A DNA stretch of 64,000 nucleotides from Paenibacillus glycanilyticus (GCF_023715145.1 NZ_JAMBNP010000014.1:1-64000), one strand, 5' to 3'; positions 52,547-62,180 are shown, counted from the first letter of the stretch. Program-made: numbers and translations. The notes: a model not told the origin generated them from the sequence alone.

Positions 52547-54475
52547 TTATTCGCTTAATTGTTCCCACTGCTCGTAGGCGTTGTTTAGCGAAGCGCGTTT
52601 CTCTTCAATTTTAGCCTGAATCTCTTGAATAGCCATGTAGTCATTAAAGATCGCGGGATCCGTTAACTGCACTTCGTGCTCGGCGATCTGCTCTTCCAGC
52701 GAAGCAATGTCCTGTTCCAGCTGCTCGAGCTTGCGCATTCGGCTGCGTTCTTCCCGTTTGGCCTGCTTATCCATTTCATAAGAGGTAGGAGCTTCTTGAG
52801 CGGGCTGATTGGACTTGCTTGCCAGCTTGGCAGCAGCTTCAAGCCGGGCTTCTTCAAGCTCGTTTTTCTTTTCGATCATGTCGTCGTAATTTCCTAGGAA
52901 ATGCTCGGTTCCTGTCGGAGTCAATTCGACGATCCGTTCCGCCATCTTGTTAAGGAAATAACGGTCATGAGAGATAAATAGAAGTGTTCCCTCGTAATCA
53001 ATCAAAGCGGATTCCAGTACCTCTTTGCTGAACAAGTCCAGATGGTTGGTAGGCTCGTCAAGGATCAGAACGTTTGCCTGCTCGAGCATCAGCTTGGCAA
53101 GCGATACGCGCGCCTTCTCGCCGCCGCTGAGGGAAGAGATGCGCTTCAGGACATCTTCTCCGCTGAATAAGAAATTGCCAAGGACCGTACGTATACGGGC
53201 TTCTTCCATATGGGGGTAGGTGCCCCACACTTCCTCCAGAACGGTATTGGAAGAGGTTAGTCCCGTTTGCTCCTGGTCATAATAGCCGAGCTTAACGTTG
53301 GAGCCCCAGCGGACGCTGCCCGTTTGCGGCTGTCTTTGTCCAACCAGCACTTTAAGCAAGGTGGACTTGCCGATCCCGTTAGGACCAATGAGGGCAACCG
53401 TTTCACCACGCGACAGCTTGAAGGATACCTGCTGGAACAGCTGACGGTCCTTTTCCGGGAATTTGACGGACAAGTCCGTTACATCCAGAACATCCTTGCC
53501 CGTTTGGCGTTCGATTTCGAAAGTGAACCGCGCTTTCTTGAGATCGCCAAGCGGCTTGTCCAGCACATCCATTTTCTCGAGCGCTTTCCGGCGGCTTTGC
53601 GCGCGTTTGGTTGTGGAAGCACGAACGATATTGCGCTGAATGAACTGCTCCATCTTCGCAATTTCATCCTGCTGCTTCTCATAAACCTTCATGTTCGCTT
53701 CGTATTCGGCAGCTTTCAGATCGATGTAGCGGCTGTAGTTGCCTGTATACCGCCTGGCTGCATGACGTTCGATCTCCACGATGGTTGTGACCAGGGCATC
53801 AAGGAAGTATCGGTCATGGGATACAACCAGAATGGCGCCGGAATAGCTGCGAAGATAACCCTCCAGCCAGGTCAGCGTTGGGATATCCAAGTAGTTGGTA
53901 GGCTCGTCGAGCATCAATAGATCAGGTGCCTGCAGGAGAATGCGCGCAAGCGCGAGACGGGTTTTTTGGCCGCCGCTTAAAGTGCTGATCAAGGTGTCCG
54001 GCGGGAAGCTGCCAAACCCCATTCCGTGAAGAACGCTGTTAATCCGGGTGTTGATCTCGAAGCCGCCTTGCTCGCGGAACCAGTCTGATTTGCGCGAGTA
54101 ACGGTCAAGAACCTCCTCGTAACGCTTTGGATTATCATGAAGAGCCGGATCGGCAATCTGCTGTTCCAGCTCGCGAAGCTCCTTCTCGGCATCGATCAGA
54201 TGGGAGAAGACGGCGCGCATTTCCGCTTCGATGGTGCGGTTCGACTGCAAGCCGCTGTTTTGGGCCAGATAACCAATGCGCGTTTCTTTGGCTTTGTGTA
54301 TGGCACCGGAGTCGTAGGACAGCTCTCCGGCAATAATTTTGAGCAAGGTCGATTTGCCGGCGCCGTTAACGCCAACAAGTCCAACCCGTTCGCGTTCGAG
54401 GACTTGCATCGATATATCGGATAAGATGACGTCTATGCCATAGTTTTTACTGATATTGGATACTTGAAGCAGCAT
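52547..54475 (-). CDS. ABC-F family ATPase (YdiF-like)
   Basis: 642 residues, soluble, with two ABC domains in one chain. The first has GVNGAGKSTLL near residue 38 and LSGGQKTR; the second has GPNGIGKSTLL near 360 and LSGGEKAR. The linker between them is the basic ABC-F type, and a C-terminal coiled coil (KANLEEA to EQWEQL region) closes it. ABC-F proteins act on ribosomes in translation or antibiotic protection. Start behind GGAGGT. Its place between tsaD and moaC corresponds to ydiF of B. subtilis. Confidence 0.92.
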   Translation of the reverse strand: MLLQVSNISKNYGIDVILSDISMQVLERERVGLVGVNGAGKSTLLKIIAGELSYDSGAIHKAKETRIGYLAQNSGLQSNRTIEAEMRAVFSHLIDAEKELRELEQQIADPALHDNPKRYEEVLDRYSRKSDWFREQGGFEINTRINSVLHGMGFGSFPPDTLISTLSGGQKTRLALARILLQAPDLLMLDEPTNYLDIPTLTWLEGYLRSYSGAILVVSHDRYFLDALVTTIVEIERHAARRYTGNYSRYIDLKAAEYEANMKVYEKQQDEIAKMEQFIQRNIVRASTTKRAQSRRKALEKMDVLDKPLGDLKKARFTFEIERQTGKDVLDVTDLSVKFPEKDRQLFQQVSFKLSRGETVALIGPNGIGKSTLLKVLVGQRQPQTGSVRWGSNVKLGYYDQEQTGLTSSNTVLEEVWGTYPHMEEARIRTVLGNFLFSGEDVLKRISSLSGGEKARVSLAKLMLEQANVLILDEPTNHLDLFSKEVLESALIDYEGTLLFISHDRYFLNKMAERIVELTPTGTEHFLGNYDDMIEKKNELEEARLEAAAKLASKSNQPAQEAPTSYEMDKQAKREERSRMRKLEQLEQDIASLEEQIAEHEVQLTDPAIFNDYMAIQEIQAKIEEKRASLNNAYEQWEQLSE

Positions 54476-54608
54476 GAATATACCTCCAACAAATAATGAC
54501 TCGTTCATTATATATTACCACAAACCACTGCCGCCATTGGCGAAAGTTGCATAACAATGGTAAACTACAAATAAACAACAAGCATGTATGGGAAGGCAGA
54601 GCGGGGTA

Positions 54609-55238
54609 ATGATGAGTGAACAGCGAGGTGCCATGGATTTCGATAAAACGTCGCTGCGGAAAGCTATGACGAAGCTGCGAGAAGGCATAAGACCAGATGA
54701 GCGTTCCGTACGGTCAGCTGCGGCATGCCGGTATCTAATGGATTGGATGATAGAGCATGAAGTAAGAAGCTTTATGTGCTATGTTCCGTTCCGCTCCGAG
54801 CTGGATACCCGCTCACTCGTCGAGCGGGGCTGGGAAACGGGCAGAGAGGTTATTGTGCCGAAATGTTATCCATCGGACCGCTCGATGTCCCTTCACAAGC
54901 TGGACAGCTGGAGCGGGCTTAAGGCCGGCGCCTATGGCATTCTCGAGCCGGATCCAGGCGAGTGTCCGCCGCTTCCGGCTGCATATATGCCTGAGCTGGT
55001 CGTCACGCCGGGCCTTGCTTTTGACAGTAAGGGCGGGAGGCTTGGATACGGGGGCGGTTATTACGACCGTTTCGCGGATCGTCTCCGGCGCGAACAAGGA
55101 GAAGCCTCGCGACTGGTGAAGTGGCTGGGCATCGCTTTTGAAGATCAGCTGGTGGAAGAGATTCCAATGCAGACCCATGACAAGCAAATGGACGGTTTAG
55201 TAACGGAACTTAAGGTTAGAGTTTGGAGTGACTTATAA
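54609..55238 (+). CDS. 5-formyltetrahydrofolate cyclo-ligase
   Basis: About 209 residues. An N-terminal helix with the Lys/Arg pair (SLRKAMTKLREG) and the C-terminal signature DSKGGRLGYGGGYYDR define the family, which converts 5-formyl-THF to 5,10-methenyl-THF with ATP. The start is unsure: ATGs at 54588, 54609, 54612 and 54633 are in frame and none has an ideal site. The stop overlaps the moaC start, so the two are coupled. Confidence 0.9.
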   Translation: MMSEQRGAMDFDKTSLRKAMTKLREGIRPDERSVRSAAACRYLMDWMIEHEVRSFMCYVPFRSELDTRSLVERGWETGREVIVPKCYPSDRSMSLHKLDSWSGLKAGAYGILEPDPGECPPLPAAYMPELVVTPGLAFDSKGGRLGYGGGYYDRFADRLRREQGEASRLVKWLGIAFEDQLVEEIPMQTHDKQMDGLVTELKVRVWSDL

Positions 55239-55705
55239 TGGAACTGACGCATTTTAACGAGCAGGGCCGGGCGCGGATGGTTGACGTCAGCGATAAAGAA
55301 GTGACAGCCAGAACGGCAACCGCGCGTACGCAGGTGAAGATGAACCCAGGTACGCTGGCCCGTATTAAGGAAGGCAGTATCGGCAAAGGGGATGTGCTGG
55401 CCGTATCCCAGGTTGCTGCGATAATGGCCGCGAAGAAAACGTCGGATTGGATTCCGATGTGTCATCCGCTTCCGTTAACCGGGGTGAATGTGACCTTCGG
55501 CGATAACGGGAATGATGAACTGTACATAGAAGCGACGGTAAAAACAACCGGTAAAACAGGCGTGGAAATGGAAGCTTTGACTGCTGTTTCTGCCGCTGCG
55601 CTTACCGTATACGATATGTGCAAGGCACTTCAGAAAGATATGGTCATCGGTCCGACTTACCTGATCGAGAAGACCGGGGGCAAAAACGGAGACTATCGGA
55701 TTTGA
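55238..55705 (+). CDS. moaC: cyclic pyranopterin monophosphate synthase MoaC
   Basis: 155 residues. MVDVSDKEVTARTATA near the N-terminus and IPMCHPLPLTGV and GVEMEALTAVSAAALTVYDMCK further on are MoaC signatures. It acts in the first step of molybdenum cofactor synthesis with MoaA, which is not in this window. TAATG junction with the preceding gene. Confidence 0.95.
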   Translation: MELTHFNEQGRARMVDVSDKEVTARTATARTQVKMNPGTLARIKEGSIGKGDVLAVSQVAAIMAAKKTSDWIPMCHPLPLTGVNVTFGDNGNDELYIEATVKTTGKTGVEMEALTAVSAAALTVYDMCKALQKDMVIGPTYLIEKTGGKNGDYRI

Positions 55706-55742
55706 CTACCCATGAGCGGATAAGGGATGGGAGGAATAAAAG

Positions 55743-56234
55743 ATGCGGTGGAAAGTAGCGATATTGACGGCAAGTGACAAAGGCTCGCGCGGAGAACGCG
55801 AAGATACAAGCGCGCAGGTCATTCGTGAGCTGGTAGAGGAAGAACTCGGCGGAGAGATTGTTGACTATCGGATCGTACCTGACGAACAGGATGAGATTAT
55901 AGCGGCAATCATCGAAATGACCGAGTATTATCAGGCGGAGCTTATTCTGACCACCGGCGGAACCGGACTCGCGCCAAGGGATGTTACACCGGAAGCTACC
56001 CTTAAGGTAGTAGACCGGCTTGTGCCGGGGATTGCGGAAGCGATGAGAATCGGAGCCCTTCAGAAGACCCGTCGCGCCATGCTGTCCCGCGGGGTATGCG
56101 GTATTCGCGGTCAATCTCTTATCATCAACTTGCCAGGCAGTCCTAAGGGTGTGCATGAGAGCTTGATGGCCATTATGGATCAGCTGCCGCATGCTTTGGA
56201 GATTATATCCGGCAGTCATGGAGATCACGAATGA
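55743..56234 (+). CDS. moaB: MoaB/MogA-type molybdenum cofactor protein
   Basis: 163 residues. ILTASDKGSRGEREDTS at the start, TTGGTGLAPRDVTPEAT near 78 and NLPGSPKGVHESL near 127 match the MPT adenylyltransferase (MoaB/MogA) fold. It activates molybdopterin by adenylation. Overlaps the downstream MoeA-like gene by four bases (ATGA). Confidence 0.9.
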   Translation: MRWKVAILTASDKGSRGEREDTSAQVIRELVEEELGGEIVDYRIVPDEQDEIIAAIIEMTEYYQAELILTTGGTGLAPRDVTPEATLKVVDRLVPGIAEAMRIGALQKTRRAMLSRGVCGIRGQSLIINLPGSPKGVHESLMAIMDQLPHALEIISGSHGDHE

Positions 56235-57250
56235 ACGGAGCGGAGACAATTCTGAAAGAAGTGCCGGTGCGGGAAGCCATAGGCCTAAGGCTTGCCCATG
56301 ATCTTACCCGCATCATTCCGGGAGAGTTCAAAGGACGTTTATTCAAGAAAGGGCATGTCATTACGGAAGAGGATATTCCGAGTCTATTGGATATCGGCAA
56401 GGAGCACATCTATATTATGGAGCTGGGCGAGAGAGAGCTTCATGAGGATGATGCCGCACTCCGGATGGCAGAGGCGCTAATGGGCGATGGTATTACATTG
56501 TCTGAACCCCATGAAGGGAAGGTTAGCTTGAAATCAAGCCAGCTTGGTCTTGCCGAAGTGGACCAGGTGCTGGTAGAGGCGATTAACGAACTTGGCGAGA
56601 TTGCGCTGGCGACAGTGAAGACGCATAGCGTAGTAAGGGAAGGACGGCCGCTGGCCGCAACAAGAGTGATTCCTCTGACCGTGTCAAAAGCGAAGGTTGA
56701 AGAGGTAGAAAGGCTTGCTGCGGAATATAGAACGGCTCATCAAGGACAAGCGCCGCTTCGAGTAGTTCCCTTCCGCAAGCTGCGCGCGGGACTTCTGACC
56801 ACCGGCGGAGAAGTGTTCTCCGGACGTATTCAGGATAAATTCGGACCGGCCGTCCGGGCCAAGCTGGAAGCCTTCGGCTCAGAGGTGGGTGAACAGCGCT
56901 TTGCGCCGGATGACCGACAAATAATTGTCAAGGAAATACACTATTTGCTAGAGCAACGTTATGATATGATACTAGTGACCGGCGGAATGTCGGTTGATCC
57001 TGATGACCGGACACCAGGCGCCATTAAAGCGTCCGGAGCGGATATAGTCAGCTACGGCACACCGATGCTGCCGGGCTCGATGCTGCTTATGGGATATTTG
57101 AACGGCGTACCCATTATGGGACTGCCAGGCTGCGTCATGCATGATCCGTATACTTCCTTCGATGTACTGCTGCCTCGTATATTAGCTGGTCAGACTATCG
57201 TGAGAGAAGACATTGTCCGTATGGGATATGGCGGTTTGAACAACGGTTAG
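56231..57250 (+). CDS. MoeA/CinA-like molybdopterin-binding protein
   Basis: 339 residues. A MoeA-like start (EAIGLRLAHDLTRI), a central region of unclear fold and a C-terminal MPT-binding domain (TTGGEVFSGRI, VTGGMSVDPDDRTPGAI, GLPGCVMHDPYTSFD). It is shorter than true MoeA (about 400 residues) and lacks its C-terminal domain, so molybdate insertion is not certain. Coupled to the preceding gene. Confidence 0.82.
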   Translation: MNGAETILKEVPVREAIGLRLAHDLTRIIPGEFKGRLFKKGHVITEEDIPSLLDIGKEHIYIMELGERELHEDDAALRMAEALMGDGITLSEPHEGKVSLKSSQLGLAEVDQVLVEAINELGEIALATVKTHSVVREGRPLAATRVIPLTVSKAKVEEVERLAAEYRTAHQGQAPLRVVPFRKLRAGLLTTGGEVFSGRIQDKFGPAVRAKLEAFGSEVGEQRFAPDDRQIIVKEIHYLLEQRYDMILVTGGMSVDPDDRTPGAIKASGADIVSYGTPMLPGSMLLMGYLNGVPIMGLPGCVMHDPYTSFDVLLPRILAGQTIVREDIVRMGYGGLNNG

Positions 57251-57291
57251 TGTAGTACATAAGCGTATAACGATTAGGGGGAAGATCAAGG

Positions 57292-57513
57292 ATGTCAGGT
57301 ATAGGCGCAACAGGCTTTATATTACTCGCAATTGTTGCTTTGCTGCTGTTTGGACCAAATAAGCTTCCTGAGCTTGGCCGTGCGTTTGGACGCACGCTGA
57401 AAGAGTTTAAAGCAGGGGCAAGAGATATGATGGATGATGAGAAAGACACGAAACGCGTTGAAGTGAACCGATCGGAAAATATCGAATCGGATAATAAGCG
57501 GCTTCCGGACTAA
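57292..57513 (+). CDS. tatA: twin-arginine translocase subunit TatA
   Basis: 73 residues: short N-terminus, one membrane helix (about 8-22), the FGPNKLPELGRAFG hinge and amphipathic helix, then an acidic tail. This is the TatA/TatE pattern. With TatC encoded 39 bases downstream it forms a minimal TatAC system as in Bacillus. The likely substrate in this window is EfeB. TAGGGGGAAG precedes the ATG. Confidence 0.93.
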   Translation: MSGIGATGFILLAIVALLLFGPNKLPELGRAFGRTLKEFKAGARDMMDDEKDTKRVEVNRSENIESDNKRLPD

Positions 57514-57531
57514 ACCGGGCCCGCTTTTTTG
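57496..57531 (+). terminator. hairpin between tatA and tatC
   Basis: AAGCGG and CCGG arms pair with CCGG and CCGCTT, then T6. It could reduce tatC expression relative to tatA. Confidence 0.55.
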
Positions 57532-57552
57532 CTGAAAGGGGGCCTATAGAAG

Positions 57553-58368
57553 TTGAGCACATCGCAAAACAATGCTTCCGGACAGCAGCCGTTTGATCGG
57601 GCTCGAATTCGTGAGGAAGGCTTAATGCCTTTGTTTGAGCATCTTGGCGAGCTGCGGAAGCGTATTATTTATATGCTGATTGTCATCGTTGCCGGCCTTA
57701 TTATCGGACTTGTTATTGCAGAGCCGGCCTACACTTTCCTGATGGAGCAGGAACCGGCAAGAGGCTTGCAGCTGCATGCCTTTTCTTTATGGGACGGCAT
57801 CGGTATCTATATGAAGTTTGCATTTGTGATCGCGCTACTGCTTGCGATTCCATTCACGGCATACCAGCTGTGGGCTTTCGTCAAGCCCGCGCTTAAGCCG
57901 GTTGAACAAAGAGCAACATTGAAGTACATCCCTTTTGCGCTTATTATGTTTTTAATTGGTCTGGCGTTCTCGTACTTTGTCGTTTTTCCGCTGGCCTTTC
58001 ATTTTACGCGTAAAATCTCTTCGAATTTGAATCTGGAAGAAACGATTGGAATCACGCAATATTTCTCGTTTATGTTTAATATTTTGATTCCGATCTCCCT
58101 CTTGTTCGAGCTGCCGCTTGTCATTATGTTTCTGACGGCTATCCGGATTCTTAATCCGACCCGGCTCCGCAAGATGAGAAGAATCGCTTATTTTCTGATG
58201 ATTCTTATTGGGGTTATTGTTACTCCACCGGACTTCGTATCCGACAGCCTTGTGGCGATCCCGCTTATTATCTTGTACGAAATAAGTGTGTTATTGTCCG
58301 GTATGGTCTATAAAAAACAGCTCGCGGCAGCCGCGAAACGTGAAGCGGAATGGGCAGGTCAATCATAG
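57553..58368 (+). CDS. tatC: twin-arginine translocase subunit TatC
   Basis: 271 residues with six membrane helices. The receptor motif HLGELRKRI with its essential Glu is near residue 30, FVKPALKP near 110 and FVFPLAFHF near 140. TatC recognises twin-arginine signals. TTG start behind AAAGGGGG. Corresponds to tatCy beside tatAy in B. subtilis. Confidence 0.95.
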   Translation: MSTSQNNASGQQPFDRARIREEGLMPLFEHLGELRKRIIYMLIVIVAGLIIGLVIAEPAYTFLMEQEPARGLQLHAFSLWDGIGIYMKFAFVIALLLAIPFTAYQLWAFVKPALKPVEQRATLKYIPFALIMFLIGLAFSYFVVFPLAFHFTRKISSNLNLEETIGITQYFSFMFNILIPISLLFELPLVIMFLTAIRILNPTRLRKMRRIAYFLMILIGVIVTPPDFVSDSLVAIPLIILYEISVLLSGMVYKKQLAAAAKREAEWAGQS

Positions 58369-58378
58369 GAAATGAAAA

Positions 58379-58412
58379 AACCTCGGGGATTCCCATTCCC
58401 CAAGGTTTTTTT
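58379..58412. terminator. bidirectional terminator
   Basis: AACCT.GGGGA/TCCCC.AGGTT stem with A6 before and T8 after, between converging tatC and glgC. Confidence 0.9.
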
Positions 58413-58427
58413 TGGCTTCGGCCGGCT

Positions 58428-59669
58428 TTAGTAGCTGAGTACTTTACCCTTGTACAGCTTGCGTTCTCGCCGTCCGGCTCCGGCGAGCAGCGTGGTAATC
58501 GCCTCCCGGCTTGCGGAGACGGACTTGCGGCCTGCTGTGACACGCTCGCCCGGTCCGATGACCGTTATTTGCTCCGATTGCGGAGCACCGATAACGGCAC
58601 CGTCTTCAATAACGGCGTTCTCCCCGATAATAGCCTTATGGATGCGGACATTACGTCCTATCCGTGCCCCCGGCATAATCACGCTCTCGAACACGAGGCT
58701 GCCTTTTCCTACTTCTGCACCTGTGCTAATAACCGAGCGTTGCGCGCTGCCGTCCATCCGGCAATGGCTGTCGATGATGCAGTCGTCAGGAATACTATTA
58801 TTCTTGCGGTACTGACTGCCTGAAGCCGGCACATAGCCGGCATAAAGAGGCCATTGCGGTTCAGATAGCTGCAATGTACCGTCGATTAGCTCCATGTGGG
58901 CTTCCCACAAGCTCTCAACCGTACCCACATCCCGCCAGTAGCCTTCGTAAGGATAAGCGGTCAGGCTGGCTCCTTCCTGAAGGAGCATCGGAATGATGTC
59001 TTTCCCGAAGTCATGGCTGGAGGCTGGGTTGCAGGCATCGCGTGCGAGCACCTCCTTCAGCTTGTCCGTCCGGAACATGTAAATGCCCATAGAAGCCAGG
59101 TTGCTCCTTGGACGGGAAGGCTTTTCTTCAAATTCAACTACACTGTAATCCTCATTGGTGTTCAGAATGCCGAAACGGCTTGCTTCATGCCACGGTACCC
59201 GCTTAACGGCAATTGTAGCGGCCGCACCGCTCTCGATATGCGCTTCCAGCATGGGACGGTAGTCCATTTGATAAATATGATCGCCGGATAAGATGAGAAC
59301 ATGTTCCGGATTATGCTGTTCGATGTACGAGAGGTTGCGGTAGATCGCATCGGCTGTTCCCGAGTAGAGGCCATCTGGAGAGCTGTCGGAAGCGGGCAGC
59401 GACGCAATTTCTCCCAGATGTTTCGTTTGGATCGCGTTCAGCCACGCTCCTCCGTCACCAATATGGCGATGAACCGTGTCCGCGCAATATTGGGTCAAAA
59501 CACCGATTCGGCGGATACCCGAGTTCATGCAGTTGCTTAGCGGGAAGTCAATCATCCGATACCTTTCCCCAAACGGTACAACCGGTTTGGCGAGTTCGGC
59601 GGTAAGTGGTGCCAGTCGTTTGCCTTCGCCGCCCGCAAGCAGCATGGCCAAGCAATTCATCTGTGTCAT
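58428..59669 (-). CDS. glgC: glucose-1-phosphate adenylyltransferase
   Basis: 413 residues from the ATG behind GGAGG. MLLAGGEGKRLAPLT at the N-terminus is the nucleotidyltransferase loop, FPLSNCMNSGI and GTADAIYRN follow, and a C-terminal left-handed beta-helix (NVRIHKAIIGENAVI) matches GlgC. It makes ADP-glucose for glycogen synthase, encoded by glgA at 62.2 kb. Divergent from glgB-glgA across about 480 bases. Confidence 0.95.
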   Translation of the reverse strand: MTQMNCLAMLLAGGEGKRLAPLTAELAKPVVPFGERYRMIDFPLSNCMNSGIRRIGVLTQYCADTVHRHIGDGGAWLNAIQTKHLGEIASLPASDSSPDGLYSGTADAIYRNLSYIEQHNPEHVLILSGDHIYQMDYRPMLEAHIESGAAATIAVKRVPWHEASRFGILNTNEDYSVVEFEEKPSRPRSNLASMGIYMFRTDKLKEVLARDACNPASSHDFGKDIIPMLLQEGASLTAYPYEGYWRDVGTVESLWEAHMELIDGTLQLSEPQWPLYAGYVPASGSQYRKNNSIPDDCIIDSHCRMDGSAQRSVISTGAEVGKGSLVFESVIMPGARIGRNVRIHKAIIGENAVIEDGAVIGAPQSEQITVIGPGERVTAGRKSVSASREAITTLLAGAGRRERKLYKGKVLSY

Positions 59670-59755
59670 TCTATATTCCTCCAAGCTTTCTTATTTGGGT
59701 TTCATTTGATCAACAGGTGTTCTTGTACCATCTGCTTACACCTTAACCCTCCCAT

Positions 59756-59773
59756 TTGAAACAGCTGTTTCAA
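59756..59773. promoter_or_regulatory. 18-bp perfect palindrome between glgC and glgB
   Basis: TTGAAACAGCTGTTTCAA reads identically on both strands. Its place about 85 bases before glgC and its symmetry suggest a dimeric repressor site for the divergent glycogen genes. It lacks the central CG of a typical CcpA cre. Confidence 0.6.
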
Positions 59774-59825
59774 TAAAATGGATAGCGGGTATTAAACATT
59801 CTGGATTGTGTTGTTGCTTTAGAGG

Positions 59826-60135
59826 GGAAATGCTTGCGAAGCAAGAATTGCTATATAGCTGAAACAAGCTTTCCAAATGCTTACGTGCAAGAAATGCCCT
59901 AAAAGGCATAGAGCATTTCTTTTAGCGAATGCTTGCGAAGCAAGAAATGCCCTAAAGGCATAGAGCATTTCTTTAAGCGAATGCTTGCGAAGCAAGAAAT
60001 GCCCTAAAAGGCATAGAGCATTTCTTTAAGCGAATGCTTGCGAAGCAAGAAATGCCCTAAAAGGCATAGAGCATTTCTTTTAGCGAATGCTTGCGAAGCA
60101 AGAAATGCCCTAAAAGGCATAGAGCATTTCTTTTA
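59826..60135 (+). repeat. tandem array of 52/53-bp hairpin units in the glgB leader
   Basis: Four near-identical units start at 59925, 59977, 60030 and 60083, preceded by two diverged or partial copies from 59826. Each unit has a small hairpin (TGCTT-GCG-AAGCA) and a 9-bp stem AAGAAATGC/GCATTTCTT. The last unit runs into the TTTTAGGAGG ribosome site of glgB. The unit head matches that of the array at 32.2 kb. Confidence 0.92.
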
Positions 60136-60149
60136 GGAGGTTGGAACCA

Positions 60150-62180
60150 TTGAAACGAAGCATCAAGCTTAACGCAGACGATATTTATCAATTTCATGAA
60201 GGCACATGGATGGACAGCTACCGTAAGCTGGGCGCTCATCCGGTTCAAGAGAAGGGGAAGACGGGTACCCGTTTTACCGTCTGGGCGCCCAATGCCCGCC
60301 GGATTGCGGTTGCATCCAATTGCAACAGCTGGGACGGGTTTCGAAATGCCGGATATGACCTGCAGAAGGTCGAACAGTCCGGTTTGTGGAGCGGCTTTCT
60401 CGAAGGCTTTGGTGAAGGCGATATGTACAAATACGATATAGAGACAGCAGCGGGTGACAGGCAGCTGAAGGCAGATCCGTATGCGTTTAAGGCAGAGGTC
60501 CGTCCGCGCACGGCTTCGGTAATCTGCTCGCTGGAAGGGTACGAATGGCAGGATAAGGCGTGGCTTCGCGGCCGTAAGCCGCTGTTCAACCAGCCTTTGA
60601 ATATATATGAAGTGCATGCGGGTACCTGGAGGCGGCATCAGGACGGAACCTTATATACCTATGAGGAACTTGCGGAGGAGCTGCCTTCTTACGCCGCGGA
60701 TATGGGATATACCCATATCGAGCTGATGCCTCTTGCGGAGCATCCGTATGACCGCTCCTGGGGGTATCAGGGGACGGGTTTTTTTGCAGCAACAAGCCGG
60801 TATGGAGAGCCTCATCAGCTGATGGCTTTTGTTGATCGCTGCCATAGCCTGGGGCTTGGCGTAATTCTGGATTGGGTTCCCGGACATTTTGCCAAGGATG
60901 CGGCAGGCCTCCGCCGTTTTGACGGCAGTCCGTTGTACGAGCATGCCGATCCGCTTATAGCAGAGAAGGAACAATGGGGGACCCTTGCTTTTAATTACGA
61001 GAGGCCGGAGGTATGCGGTTTTCTGATCTCAAACGCCTTGTTCTGGATGGAAATGTACCATATCGACGGTTTGCGGGTAGATGCGGTAACCAGCATGCTG
61101 CTTCGGGACTTCGACCGCCCGGATGGGCGTTGGCGGCCGAACCGTCATGGCGGGAGAGAAGATCTGGATGCTTCCGCGTTCATTAGACGGTTGAATTCGG
61201 CTATATTGACTCGGTTTCCCCATGCTCTCATGATGGCGGAGGAATCGCATGCCTACCCCGGCGTGACTGTTCCTGCCGATAAGGGAGGGCTGGGCTTCAC
61301 GCACAAATGGAATATGGGATGGATGAACGATACGCTGAAATACTTGGCGCTTCCGCCGGAGGCAAGGAGCTCTAATCATGGCTTGCTTACATTCCCGATC
61401 TGGTATGCCTTTGACGAGAAGTATACGCTGCCGCTTTCCCATGACGAGGTTGTTCACGGCAAGAAGTCGCTGCTCGACAAAATGCCCGGAAGCTACGAGG
61501 AGAAGTTTGCGGGATTACGTCTGCTCCTGGGCTACATGATGACCCATCCGGGCAAAAAGCTGCTGTTTATGGGCGGCGAATTTGGCCAGTTTATTGAATG
61601 GCGTGATGAAGCGGAGCTGGACTGGCTGCTGCTCGCTTATGAGCAGCATCGGATGCTTCACGGCTTTGTCCGCACGCTGAACCACTTGTATCTGGAGCAG
61701 CGGTCGTTATGGCAGCTTGACTCTTCTCCGAAGGGCTTCGAGTGGATCGACTTCCGGGATGAGGGGCAAAGCGTAATCGTGTACAGACGTAAGGGGAGGG
61801 CAAACGCAGAGTCGCTGATCATCCTCTGCAACTTCCATACGCATGCCCATGCCCATTACAGGATAGGAGTTCCGAGCCAAGGAGGCTATAAAATATTGCT
61901 GAACAGCGACAGCCCCTCTTATGGCGGCTCCGGATTTATGGAGCTGTCCGCGGCGGAAGGGACTGTCATTCCGTCACAGGCGGTTATCTGGCATGGCCGC
62001 AAGCATAGCATTGAGCTGCCGCTTCCGCCGCTGTCGATCGTTATTTTAAAGCGGGAGAAGGAATCGCGTGCCGCTGTCCGAATGGAACAGGAACCGCAAG
62101 CGCTGCATAAGGAGCTTAGTCTGGAATTACCTGGTAATAAGCGAAGAAGCCGGCAGAGGGAACGAATTGCTACGGTATAA
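60150..62180 (+). CDS. glgB: 1,4-alpha-glucan branching enzyme
   Basis: 676 residues. An N-terminal CBM48 domain (HPVQEKGKTGTRFTVWAP) and a GH13 barrel with GLRVDAVTSML (nucleophile Asp), MMAEESHAYPG (acid/base Glu) and LSHDEVVHGK (third Asp). It introduces alpha-1,6 branches into glycogen. The TTG at 60150 is preferred because AGGAGG is nine bases away; a TTG at 60141 abuts the site. Its leader is an array of hairpin repeats. glgA follows by 27 bases. Confidence 0.95.
   Translation: MKRSIKLNADDIYQFHEGTWMDSYRKLGAHPVQEKGKTGTRFTVWAPNARRIAVASNCNSWDGFRNAGYDLQKVEQSGLWSGFLEGFGEGDMYKYDIETAAGDRQLKADPYAFKAEVRPRTASVICSLEGYEWQDKAWLRGRKPLFNQPLNIYEVHAGTWRRHQDGTLYTYEELAEELPSYAADMGYTHIELMPLAEHPYDRSWGYQGTGFFAATSRYGEPHQLMAFVDRCHSLGLGVILDWVPGHFAKDAAGLRRFDGSPLYEHADPLIAEKEQWGTLAFNYERPEVCGFLISNALFWMEMYHIDGLRVDAVTSMLLRDFDRPDGRWRPNRHGGREDLDASAFIRRLNSAILTRFPHALMMAEESHAYPGVTVPADKGGLGFTHKWNMGWMNDTLKYLALPPEARSSNHGLLTFPIWYAFDEKYTLPLSHDEVVHGKKSLLDKMPGSYEEKFAGLRLLLGYMMTHPGKKLLFMGGEFGQFIEWRDEAELDWLLLAYEQHRMLHGFVRTLNHLYLEQRSLWQLDSSPKGFEWIDFRDEGQSVIVYRRKGRANAESLIILCNFHTHAHAHYRIGVPSQGGYKILLNSDSPSYGGSGFMELSAAEGTVIPSQAVIWHGRKHSIELPLPPLSIVILKREKESRAAVRMEQEPQALHKELSLELPGNKRRSRQRERIATV

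Noticed and set aside
59925..60135. Possible CRISPR array
   Set aside because: Units of 52/53 bp follow each other without unique spacers, and no cas gene is in the window; it is a simple tandem repeat.
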